Assembly: GCA_022453515.1 (NCBI GenBank)
Contig: JAJNNY010000005.1
Location: forward strand, 248,001 to 312,000
From: Astrocystis sublimbata
Taxonomy: Eukaryota; Ascomycota; Sordariomycetes; Xylariales; Xylariaceae
Direction: 5' to 3'
DNA length: 64,000 nt
This document shows positions 34,787-45,218 of this stretch, one piece after another; within the stretch, counting starts at the first letter, position 1; each line of letters opens with the position of its first letter. The notes under the pieces are model-generated. The model ran no database searches. It had not been told where the DNA came from and saw only the letters and a list, made by a program, of their open reading frames with translations. Made by a program: the position numbers and the translations under genes.

Positions 34787-35732
34787 CTACTTCTTCGTGT
34801 TCTTCGACGATTTGGAGTCTGATTGTTTGCTTTTACCATAAATTTTGGAGCTTCTATGCTTTCTAGAGCTCTCGGCGGGGTAATAGCCACTATGTGAACC
34901 AGAAGAGTCAGAGACTTGTGACAGTGGATGTGGTGCGATCGATCTATAAGGGCCCTTCGCAGCCTTGACAGTATTGTGCAAGTCTGATACTAGCTCGGGC
35001 GCTGTTCCATATGGTTGACTTGGTTCACCCATCTGGTATCCTGAGTTGGACATGTGACTGTATGGATCGTTACCGGCAATGGCAGACATAGACGCACCAG
35101 ATCGGGGCGGATTATAAGCAAGTGGCATGTCGTAGCCAGTTTGATACCCTACTTGGCTGGCTGGGTTGTAACCTCCTGCAGCTATCCCCGAGGAATATGT
35201 TGGATCGAGAGTGGTACCATAACCCTGCTGGTATTGTGTGTTGCTCGCTGCTGTAGCAGCAGGTGTTCCCCCGGGGTATGCTGAGTTGAGAGCTTGTTGA
35301 TGCAGGTGTGAATAACCATATTGCCCATACTGAATGTTTGCAGCCTCGAATGTCTGTGCGGCAGGAGGCACGATCTGCGGAGCGTTACTTTGCTGCGTGG
35401 TTCTTGATGAATAAAGTTCACTCAATGTTGCCCCATCTATCGGTTGTGTCTGTGACAGTGAGATTAGACACAATGCCCGGTGAGATTGCATTGATTTATC
35501 ATCAATTATTGCTGTTTATTCAAGATCGTAGATAATAACTCAGACTTACCTTGGTGCAATCCGGACAACGTCGACTCTGGGGATCAGAGCTATAGAATGA
35601 TCTCGTGCAACGATAGCAGATATTCTGTCTTGGGGGCGCCATGGACTCGGGCTCTTCAGTCTGTGGCGTTCTCTCAGATCTTCCACCCGGAAGATCTGCG
35701 AAGAGCGGGTGTTTTGACGGCCATTGCGACAT
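34787..35732 (-). CDS. Small zinc-ribbon protein with Tyr/Gln/Ser-rich tail
   Basis: Exons 35732-35550 and 35449-34787 (100-bp intron) encode 281 aa. ATG 35732 is the first after an in-frame TAA and has A at -3; a second ATG at 35642 would give 251 aa. A four-Cys zinc motif (CYRC-x13-RRCPDC) lies at about residues 39-59, just before the intron. The rest is low-complexity, rich in Tyr, Gly, Gln, Ser and Ala with repeated YxxGY-like units, ending in a Lys/Ser-rich basic stretch (SKQSDSKSSKNTKK). Such a composition is common in RNA- or chromatin-associated proteins that condense, but no family is recognised and the function is unknown. Confidence 0.72.
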
Positions 35733-37205
35733 TCTGCTTTACTTGCTTGATTGCGTGGACGCGACTCCCAAAGGAAATGGTCAACATTTGACGGAGAAAG
35801 CGAGGTCTTTGGCTTTAGGTCTCTCAAGAACTGAAGCTGGATACCTCACTGCCAGGATAAAGGAAGTTGTAATTGATATCAATCCTTTGACGAAACTGCT
35901 GCAAACCGAGACCGGGGCTGTCAGACAGTGATTGCACGAGGGAGCAGGGTCAAAGGTGTACCATTTTTCAAATTCTTCATCTCTTCAAAGATGATTTCTA
36001 TTCACAGCTGCACAAGCCTGTATCAGTCTGGCGTATGAAATTTCTTCCATCTTCATGAACAAGTTGACGTCACCTAGGTAGTCATCGTAACCATGCGTTT
36101 GTAGGTACCACGACCAGTGGCAAAGCATGGAGCTATCGCAAGGCTTCTATCACATGGCCACGTTCCGCATGGCTTTGTTTGTCTGAGGGATGTTGTACGA
36201 GCGAGGGTGCTGAAGCTATGGCACACTTGAGCATTCTCCGAGATTCGAGCTTTTGATTATCGGTTAAACCTTTCGATCAAGGTGTTGCACAAAGACCAGA
36301 CGTTTCCCATGACTCCTTTAAGCATCCGAGTCAATGTGCAGATGAAACTTGAGGCGGCATATAGAATCATCATGTTTGTCAGGCAAGAAACAATGAAGCT
36401 CAGTTTAGGTGCCTGCTAGATCGCTTTGCTGTAGAGCTTGGGGTTGCACCACGCTACCCCCTCAGGTGATTGTTGACTCACGATGCCTAGGTACGTATGA
36501 CCATCTAGAGCAAACACTTTCGAGTCACAGTCACCTACCTACATATAACACTAGGAAGAGAGGTAGAAATACGGAATAACAATCATTTAAAACTCCGAAT
36601 AATCCCCTAGAAGAGATCGCTTGGGACGCTGCGGGAATGCCGCATCGACGAGCTGGGTGAAGTCGGCGGGGATGAGGCGATGAGCAAGGCACCAAAAGAA
36701 CATAAGTATGAGTGTCCTCGATAGAAGAAACCTTGGTGATTAGGTCCGCAAAGATTAATGCGAGAGAGACTCTGATGCATTGCACCAATACATCTCTCGA
36801 CTAACTTTGGACCCGAGCTTATTCGCTTATCGGAGTGGCATCCTATCTCTAAGAGTTTGCATTATCGTCCGAGCTTATTCCAACGAGAAAACGGGAGGAT
36901 ACCTTATTTAAAGTGAGACGAAAGGGATGACTCGAGCCTCATTTACCAGGGCGAGTTCAGGTACACAACAAAATGCTGGAATAGAATTCAACTGGATAAA
37001 ATGAAGTAATAATCAAGGATCGAGTCCACCTGGTTTCCAATATAGCAACCCAGGGTGCTGGCAATGGTAAAACAGCTGGCTCGCAACCAATAATGCATAA
37101 ACAATAGTAAGTAAAGCTATGCTACTCAAAACGCCAGACTCCATGCATTCCCATGTCGACATCTTAGTCATAACAGATCTATAGAGGTTAAAAATAATTC
37201 AGGAT
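35733..37205. other. Intergenic region, 1.5 kb
   Basis: This is the promoter of the zinc-ribbon gene and the 3' flank of the E2 gene. A plus-strand open frame at 35641-35931 overlaps the zinc-ribbon exon antisense and looks like a shadow. CACCTAGGTAG occurs near 36072 and a CCTAGGTACG motif near 36487. No gene is supported. Confidence 0.55.
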
Positions 37206-38174
37206 CTACCGCAGCATAATCTTCAGGATGATAGCCACCAGCATCATCACGAGTGACATAATTGCGTAGTCCAGCCAGGGTGGGACGCCGCCGTTGGGAT
37301 CAAGGTGTATTGGCTGCTGGGCCCTAACAACTTGAGGTCCCATAAAATTATGCTGATGTAGTCCTGTGGTCGGTGTCGGTTGGAGCTGTGCAGACGGTGC
37401 TTGCGAAGGGGGTGCAGCAGCGACAGGGGCTTGCTGTATCTGCTCCGGGGCAGCAGTCTGCACGAAACCCTCGGCCAGCTCGGCGCTCTCGGCATCTTCC
37501 TGGGCATCCTCGGTCTTCGCAGCCTTCGCCTTCTCCATCTCGTCACGGAACCCCATCCTCAGCTCGGCGGGGACCTCAACCTCGTTCGACTGGGAGGACT
37601 CGCCAGCCTCGCGATAGCGCTCCTCGCACTCGGCAATGATCTCGTCGTTGGTTCGCGCGCACGTAGCACAGCGCCAGGCACGACTCGTGGCGGCCAGTTG
37701 GACACGTACGGCGTCGCTGGTGTCGAGCCCGCCGATCTGGCCGCTCGCGCCCGTCTCCATGAAGGTGCGCAGGGCGACGATGGCTGTGCGCACGCCCCAG
37801 GCGGGCTGCCAGGTCTCCTCGTGGTGGCCGGATATGCTGAGGCAGATCTCGCGGTTAGGCTCGAAGCGGCCGCTGGGCGTCATGAAGCGGAAGGAGGGCG
37901 GGCTCAGGGGGTAGGCGGGCGGAAGGACGATGCGTCCATGGTAGATGCCCTCGGCGAAGGCAGAGTTGGGCGGACCGCGCAGTGTGAAATGCCACTCGAA
38001 GAGGTCGGCGTCTAGGGGAGATGCGGTATACTCGGGCGACGGCGAGTTGGAGAGCTCGGCTGCTTCACGCACTGGGAGGAACGGCATTAGCGCTGTATAC
38101 TTAGGCAATGGGGAGGGAGATTTACGTATCCGCTTGATGGTGGGCGATTTGGTGTTGAACTTGGGGGTGGCCAT
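37206..38174 (-). CDS. Tail-anchored ubiquitin-conjugating enzyme E2, UBE2J/Ubc6 class
   Basis: This E2 class works at the ER membrane in ER-associated degradation. Exons 38174-38126 and 38071-37206 (54-bp intron) encode 304 aa. Removing the intron restores the family sequence KRILREAAELSN. The UBC fold spans about residues 5-165, with HFTLRGPP, the loop SPPSFRFMTPSGRF and the catalytic ICLSISGHHEETWQP (Cys93). An acidic, Pro/Ala/Gln-rich linker follows, and a C-terminal hydrophobic segment (WLDYAIMSLVMMLVAIILKI) provides the ER tail anchor. The ISGHHEETWQP block is diagnostic for UBE2J-type enzymes. The intron lacks stops and is in frame, so a retained form would carry 18 extra residues next to helix 1. 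The gene is divergent from the isochorismatase-like gene. Confidence 0.93.
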   Translation of the reverse strand: MATPKFNTKSPTIKRIRKSPSPLPKYTALMPFLPVREAAELSNSPSPEYTASPLDADLFEWHFTLRGPPNSAFAEGIYHGRIVLPPAYPLSPPSFRFMTPSGRFEPNREICLSISGHHEETWQPAWGVRTAIVALRTFMETGASGQIGGLDTSDAVRVQLAATSRAWRCATCARTNDEIIAECEERYREAGESSQSNEVEVPAELRMGFRDEMEKAKAAKTEDAQEDAESAELAEGFVQTAAPEQIQQAPVAAAPPSQAPSAQLQPTPTTGLHQHNFMGPQVVRAQQPIHLDPNGGVPPWLDYAIMSLVMMLVAIILKIMLR

Positions 38175-39546
38175 GGTGTGAATGGACGATGCGCTCGCAT
38201 TCGTTAGGTATCTACCCAGGTAGGTAAGGTTATGCTATGCTTCTGCAGTATGTGAGGGGTGGTTGGAAATGCGATTTAATGATGGCTCGTCAGGTCATTT
38301 GTTCCGCGAGGTATAATCGAATGGTGTTGTGGTGTTGTGGTGTTGTGGTGTTGTATGAGGAAGAGTAAGGAGCTGTTAATGTCGGGGCTTACAAGACAGA
38401 TCGCACTAAGGCAGCCAGGATGGCAGGTACTATGCTGATGCTGAATTGAGGGAGGAGCGTGATTACAGTGTACGTAATACTGTAGCGGGGTGCGGCCTAA
38501 GACATGTCCCTATCCTGTCACCCTGTTCAAGCTTAATTGGAGCGGGAGAGCTAGATATCCCCATGTTCGACAACTCAACCAGCAATGGATACCTAACTAC
38601 TTACCTAGGTAATTATCACCTGAAAATATACACTGCCCTAAATGCTATTGTGACATTGTCTTCTGAAAAATAAAGAGCTTGAACTTGCACCTTTCTCTCA
38701 GCTATCCAGTTATTAATTCACCATCCGCTTGTCCTGCCAAGTGCTTTTGTGGTTTCACAGACAAAAGCTATTTTGCATAGCCGAGATCTCCGTCTTTGGG
38801 ATAATACTTGGGATTACGGCACCTTTAACACGTCCGGAATTATCATCACTTTCCCCATGAGCCTTGAACAAGGGTGTGTGTTGCTAATAGCACATCTTTA
38901 CATGTTCTATTGCAGTCCTTGGCTGGGGCTCGAAGCTGGTTGTCGGCTTTTGGACTTTTTGCGCAGAATACCTTAGTTACAAGTGGTAACGGAAGCAAGT
39001 GATCAGTCAATTGAGACTCTTTGTCCCCCCGGCTGGTCTCTAAGGAGCGTCTATGATTGATGATAGACTGACTGACTTTTTTGCCACAAGTATACTTAGC
39101 CATTCGCTAAAAGAGCGCTGGAATCTCAGTCATCTCTTACAGAGTCATGAGCGTTTGAATCTCCCACTCTGAGTTGTCGCCCTCGCTCTCGGGGGTGCCT
39201 AAACTATGAGGCAGAGAAGTTGCATCCTTCTCCATCGAAAAGTTCAGACGATACTAAATCATCTGTTCAATGTGGAACATTGAGGCCTTCGCATGGCAAA
39301 CAAAGCACTGATCGCTAAGCTAAAACGATGATATAATAGCTAGGGTGTTGAGGGTGCACAGTCACGCCCATCCGTTGGCTGCAAAGTGCACCTGTCTTGC
39401 ATACATTTCTACAAATTGCTGTCTCAGATCTCTCAGCTCTTATATGGTTGGCTTTCCGACCCTTCCTCATTCATCATCTCAACTTCATTTTCTCTTTTCC
39501 TCTATTGTTTCCCCACCCAGACACTTTCACTCACGCTCCCCTCGCC
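38175..39546. other. Bidirectional promoter region
   Basis: This 1.4-kb region lies between divergent start codons. It holds a perfect four-copy octamer repeat at 38323-38354, an ACCCAGGTAGGTA motif near 38215 and a TACCTAGGTA motif near 38602. A pyrimidine-rich tract directly precedes ATG 39547. No other gene is evident. Confidence 0.6.
38323..38354. repeat. Perfect tandem octamer (GGTGTTGT)x4
   Basis: Four uninterrupted copies of GGTGTTGT lie about 150 bp upstream of the E2 start codon. Confidence 0.95.
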
Positions 39547-40188
39547 ATGGCTATTTCCAAGGAGCCCTGGAAACCCTCGAGTTACGGCCCCTCAAAAACC
39601 GCTCTTCTCCTTCTCGATTACGAGAATGCGCACGTTAACATGATACCAAGCTCGGAGGAACGGGAGAAGGTTGTTCAATCAGCCAAGCGACTCTTGACAG
39701 TAGCACGCGAGAACAACGTAGCCATTGTGCACTGCCTGATGGACACGACCTACGATCCGCCCCCGACGAGCAAGGGCTCGGAGAAATGGCAATCCATGAT
39801 CAAGCCCATGCTAGCCGCCAATCCGGACATGGTCGCCGAGTACAGCGAGCTCGCATCGACCAATAGTAAAGTGGCCGATGGGGATGTCCGCGAGAGCACC
39901 TCTCACCGAAATCCCGCCCACCTATCGGCCTTGAGCGCTGAAGGGCTCCTACCACTTCTGCGAGAGAAGCTGGGTATCACACACCTAATAATAAGCGGCA
40001 TCACCACGAGCGGTCCAGTGCTTGGCACAGCGACTCACGCTACCGACCTGGATTTTGTTGTTACAGTTGTCGGTGAGGCGTGCTGGGACCCCGATGAGAA
40101 GGTTCACCACGCCCTGCTCGATACGGTGCTCCCTATCCTGGCTTGGGTGTTGACGGTTGAGGAGGTGATCGGTTATATGACTGCTTGA
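39547..40188 (+). CDS. Isochorismatase-fold protein lacking the catalytic cysteine
   Basis: A single exon of 213 aa; ATG 39547 is the only ATG near the start of the frame. The cysteine-hydrolase (isochorismatase) fold is shown by LLLLDYEN (Asp24, the usual catalytic Asp), a central strand AIVHCLMD and the nucleophile-elbow region SGITTSGPVLGTATHATD. The usual pattern there is G-x-x-T-x-x-C-V; here the Cys position is Pro157. The downstream segment VVTVVGEACWDPDEKVHHAL is family-like. Classical members hydrolyse isochorismate, nicotinamide or carbamoyl-type substrates through the Cys. This protein should not use that mechanism, so it is either a pseudoenzyme or uses another chemistry. No frameshift or stop is present, so it appears maintained. 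Confidence 0.88.
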   Translation: MAISKEPWKPSSYGPSKTALLLLDYENAHVNMIPSSEEREKVVQSAKRLLTVARENNVAIVHCLMDTTYDPPPTSKGSEKWQSMIKPMLAANPDMVAEYSELASTNSKVADGDVRESTSHRNPAHLSALSAEGLLPLLREKLGITHLIISGITTSGPVLGTATHATDLDFVVTVVGEACWDPDEKVHHALLDTVLPILAWVLTVEEVIGYMTA

Positions 40189-43100
40189 AGATCTCGTCTT
40201 TGTTCTGCAATCATGATATTGCGACGTGAACGACATAGGTCGAGGGGTCTTTCATCACCGCGCCACGTTCTGAATTACAACGACTTTAACATAACAATAC
40301 AAGGAAATATCTGCCGCATTGTACATACTGCCATCTGCATGAGTAGTATACACATAAACTAGTGTAATTCGAAGTTGACTCTTCTTCATTCTTATATCAC
40401 TCAGTATTTGTAGGGACGATATTCATCAATGTCAACGGATCAATAGCGCAAAGCGCCGGCCTATCGACTCGTCGCCGTGAACCAACTAGGGCCACAAAGC
40501 CCGAGCAATGAGCCCTCGACAATCTGGAAGATGATTTTGTTGCGGCTGCCTTCATCTTGACCCAAAAAAGTCTCGATCAAGCAGATGTAAGAGGAAGTAA
40601 TACGGCGTCAACAGCCAAAAAAACCGTTAGCTACTGGGAATCTCACGGTCTCTTCTGCGATGATGTGAAATACGTTAACCGAACTTAAAGATTGAGATGT
40701 TACTGACTAGTGATGGTACATTACCATTGGCAAATATAGGTGTGTGTATAATTCAATCGTTGAAAATAAACTAGGAAGAGCACCCCCCCTTCGGAATCTC
40801 TAGGTTGCATTGCCCAATCTCACCTCCGTCAATGTTTCTTGGGGCATCTTCATAACATAAGCCCACCCATAGTCGAACTATTGTATCCCGGGGAAGCTCT
40901 CGGGTCGTGTTGCAGGTTATGCGATTAGAAGCAGCAATGCGCATGGCTACTAAGTCTCCAACAAGATTCTTCTTCCAATAACAATTTGTCTTGCATTTTC
41001 ACAGTGTCCATCAGTATCAACAAACATCGAAGAAATCCATCATGGTGCGAAGGTAATTCGGCATGTAGGTTAGGCTTACACTATTGGAAGATTTGCAGTG
41101 TCACATTAGGGATAGGTTCGAAAGTCATTATTCCTGACGCTTTTCTCCCATCAATCTACTTCACTAAAACCTATCTAAGTTGCATTATCTCACTCTGAGA
41201 CTTTATGTTGATTCATTTTGACAGACATGTTTTGAAGATCGTGCCCTAAGAATCTCTCACGCGAAAAATATTTGACGTCTGGAAGTTACCTTCTTCCTTC
41301 CTTCAATGCCAAACGTTAGGTCAAAGCAATATCAGTATCTCGACTTGGTAATAAGACGAAAACACTAGTTGTCACTGGAGTTCGCCCATTCCTGAGTCTA
41401 GGTCTCCGCTCTCTTAATTCGAAGCGCCCAGTCTGCCGTGTGGCCAACTTGTAGATATTGTCTGTGAGGTTGACTCGAGAAAGTAGATATACCACCCAGG
41501 TACGAGAGTGTTTGACAACTATGATAGCTTCACTCCCATAGCCCCCCTGGTCTTCTCCCATATCTGGCCCCGAATCATAGAGAGGAAATTGCACTTTTCA
41601 CCGCTTGATTTCCCCCGAAGACATGATGCGATTCCTCAAGCTAGACACTTGAGTACGAGGCAGCCAAGTGCCACGGCATGATGCCATGCATCACTACATA
41701 TAACATACCCAAGTTAGGTGCGCAAGTTACCGTCACGGTGCAGTGGCAGGGACTCGGTGACTGCATGTTATTACGCATCGATAAGAGCACCACATGAGGC
41801 TATTTAATTACGCCCTGCATCAATGGGTTCGAATCTGAGAGTGTATTCCAAATCGGTACCCCTGAATTCAATAGTGCGGTATGGGATTGGCTACATGGAG
41901 ACACTTTGCAGGAACAACTCGATTTGAACCTCTGAGGACAGCCGGAGTTCTCGTTAGTCCGATATAGCATTGTCGTTCATTTGGCTCGGCTCGGCCGTTC
42001 CATCTCCATCTAATGGGTACCCATGAGCTGCCCGTCTGCTCTGTGGGCGCCGTCTCTCCCCGATCTTCACCACTACCCAACCTGTATCTACACGTTGTGT
42101 GATCATGTGTAAATCTTCAAGCTTGGCATACCTCAACGTTGTTTACCTCAGACTTCCAACAGCCAATGCGAGCACAGACTAGCAGTCATGCTCGACTTTG
42201 CGTCTTCCTCAGTGCTCCCGCTTCGTATTGCGTGCGATATTGCGGCCAGTCCGCCATTGGTTACACACAACGTCTACTCTCGTGTTCCGCTCATCGATGG
42301 CCTGAGTCTCAGACCCTCCAACCGGTGACGACGCCGGCATGATATTCAGATATTGTCAAGGCATCGATCCGTATGCAAGATATGCGGAGAGGCGACGGGA
42401 AGCAGCATCATGCAGTGCCTACTGTGCCTCTCGTAGTTTTGGGCCATGCATACGGGAGTGAGTCGCAGATTGCAGGATCAGTGCTACCTCGATTGCGTGA
42501 TGTCTCCCGATTCTGACAACTATCAAATGAGTTATCCGGTGCCCAAAAGCTGAAAGTCATGCATGTTCGGATGAAGTTATAGATTCCCGAACGATTACAG
42601 TTCAGGCGGTGAGTAATAATGTTTTTTACGATGGAGATGCATAGTTTCTACAGTTTGCAAATATTACATTTCTTCAGGTATTTAACTTGGACATTGTATC
42701 ACTCAAATTGAAATGGTTGTAATACCCGTGGGCCAGTTAAAACTCAAATGCTATTCATATAGTTGCTATGTAGCATATAATTCCCAGGGGGATCACCTGG
42801 GGTTCAACCGGAGTGGTTATTCTAGTGAGACACATGTCTACCGTGCACTGCGAATATGAGACATAACATGGCGGATGATACCCGAACATGATGAACGTCC
42901 GACCGATACGTGAGACAACAACGCAGCGATTTCTCTGTAGAACTTTCAGCGCCGAGGGGTACAGACCGCGGACCGTGAAACCTCAACAATATGGCATGGC
43001 GTAGTGTATATTGGAACGACAATCGCACAGCATCGTGTCGATGAATTCAACTATTTGGATTCGAAATTGTGACGTTGCATTAGATATGCCGGTGTGGCAT

Positions 43101-44643
43101 TTGCTGTCATGTCAAGAGAGAATAGCAGAGCAATAACCAATATCAAGGACGAACGCAATATGAAACACATGCGGCCAAGTGAGCTGCAGTAAGACGACCA
43201 ACTACCCTACGGATAGTCAGCGTTTGCAGATCAAGCTACATAATCATGCGCTTCATGCGAGTCTTGTCGCCTTGTCATACAAGCAAACAGGGGGAGACAT
43301 ACGGATTGGCAATACGTCTGCACTTCTCTGGACCTCCATACATCATGCTCGGATACCGGATAGGCGCGGTGTGCCCCTAGCAGACCGAGGCGTACCCATC
43401 TTGTCTCGGTAGCTAATTCCTTGGCTGGCCTAGCTATCGTGGGTGGCGCTCCCCCTTCGACCGCGAGCACATCTCCATTGGGTGTTGGCTTCTTGGTGCC
43501 AAGAGCCGAAGAAGATATAGATACGATCAGTTTTGAGGGGGCGGGGTGGTATGGGCGAGAAAAGCGGCCTTTGTTACACGGCAATGGCGACGGTAATTTG
43601 CCCTTGCCCCCAAGAAATGTTTAGAACCAATGCGAGTGAGGTAAGCAAGATGGAGGGAGTCAGTGAGATGCCGCTACTTAGCTGAAGTATGGTGATATCG
43701 GGCCGGGAATGCTGTACGTGTAACGTGTTTGAGATCCCAGAAGCCTAATTTTTTTTTCTTTTTCTTTATATTGGCTTCTTTTATTTGTTTAAGGTTTTTT
43801 CTCCATATTCGTGTTCTTGGCAATCAAACCCCAGCTCCTGTGGGCGCTGGGATTGTGGTAAAGTTGCAGACATCAATATTTTTTCCATTGCGACCTACCG
43901 CTTTCGAACATCGGCTTATCGCCTGCCCGCTTCGCCGTGGGCAATATGCAGAGCAGGTGTCGGCAGACGAAATCCGGCCACTGGTATTAACCCATTATAT
44001 ATTACAAAACATCACGAAAGCTCTCATACAGCTCGTCACTGCGGATTCTCTTGATATGCAGCTAAGCTTCTATAAACGTAAAAGTATGAGCGCTCTTTGC
44101 CCATGGCAAGTGCCGCTCCGGAGTTCAGACGACGATAACCGAGCGGCGATCTGACTAGAGCAAGGCGTACCAGATATAGACATGACTGCAGTAGAAAATG
44201 GGTCTAACACTACTTAGGTTTCTCTGGCCAACCTTGCTCAACGACACTGAGATATCTTATACTAGAGCTCCACAGCCTGAATGGACACGCCCCGTCCTCA
44301 TACATAAAACATGTTGATCATTTGTTATCCTCATGAGCCTAATGCGGTAATGGGGCTGCCAACGCTTACTCAAATTATTCGGGAGGCTCTGCGTGCTGGC
44401 TATAATCATCGACGTAGTCTTATTTCCACTTATGATATGAGAGTGCAATCATTGCAAGACGCGTGTCTGCGGATGGAAAGCCCAGATCATCCTTGATGTT
44501 AGCTGAGAAGCAGAATATGTATAGGCCTTGACATCTAAGCTGGACTCTATTCATTCTATTTTGAAATGGCGGTGCTCGCCTAAGTCAAGGTGAAGCAGCT
44601 TCAGGTAATAGTACCGAGAGCACGGGTCGCTAGAAGATCAATT

Positions 44644-45218
44644 TTAGGGCTGAGCGTCAACAACCCATTTGATTCTGCGGGTGGCCATTTTCGGCGTGTT
44701 GGCGAATCCTATTCTGGCACGAACCAAGCCCACGTGAGGTGAACTCGACACTATATCGAGAAAGGCGTTGTATTGCGAAATGGATGCGGTGTGGGACTCC
44801 TGATACCTCTCCCACGCCAACCAACCTCTTCGTAGCATGGTAGCGAGCACATCAGGCGCACGCAAGTTGCTCAAAGTATCCCAAGTCCATGCATGCCAAA
44901 AAACCTCACCTTGGAGGTACTGCTACGGCATAGGTACAATGTTGCCAGGTGTGCTTGTCCCAGGCTTTCGCACACATCTTCATCCAACGACAAGGGTGAT
45001 CTGCCGCGATTAGTCAGTAGAAGATTTTCACAGTATGACCTGTCGTCTTTCATGGCATGAATATGGCACTGATCATCCCAAATCAGGCGATTGCCATCCA
45101 AATCCATCTCGTATGATGCCAGCAATGAGAGGAGAGGGCTCTGGCACGTCTGGCGTCGCCAACCACCTAAAGCGGTCTTCTGGTTGTGAATATTGACGAA
45201 TATGCTGTATTCAGGTAC
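44644..45218 (-). other. Possible two-exon orphan gene fragment
   Basis: A 309-nt open segment (45218-44910) ends at a good GTGAGG donor. A 110-nt gap ending in TATCAG joins it in phase to a second segment (44799-44644) that ends at a stop. The combined 154 residues have protein-like composition (for example MDLDGNRLIWDDQCHIHAMK), but I recognise no family. The first segment begins directly after an in-frame TAG that could be an acceptor, and no start exon could be found. It may be a decayed or partial gene, or chance. Confidence 0.25.

Noticed and set aside
35641..35931. Plus-strand 96-codon frame antisense to the zinc-ribbon exon
   Set aside because: Its translation has no family resemblance and the opposite strand has a better-supported exon with a Cys motif and splice site.
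41912..41978. tRNA-like sequence on the minus strand with a B-box-like GGTTCAAATC and a pairing 7-bp acceptor stem
   Set aside because: The T-stem does not pair, no A box or D-arm is present and the length (67 nt) is short, so it is likely chance.
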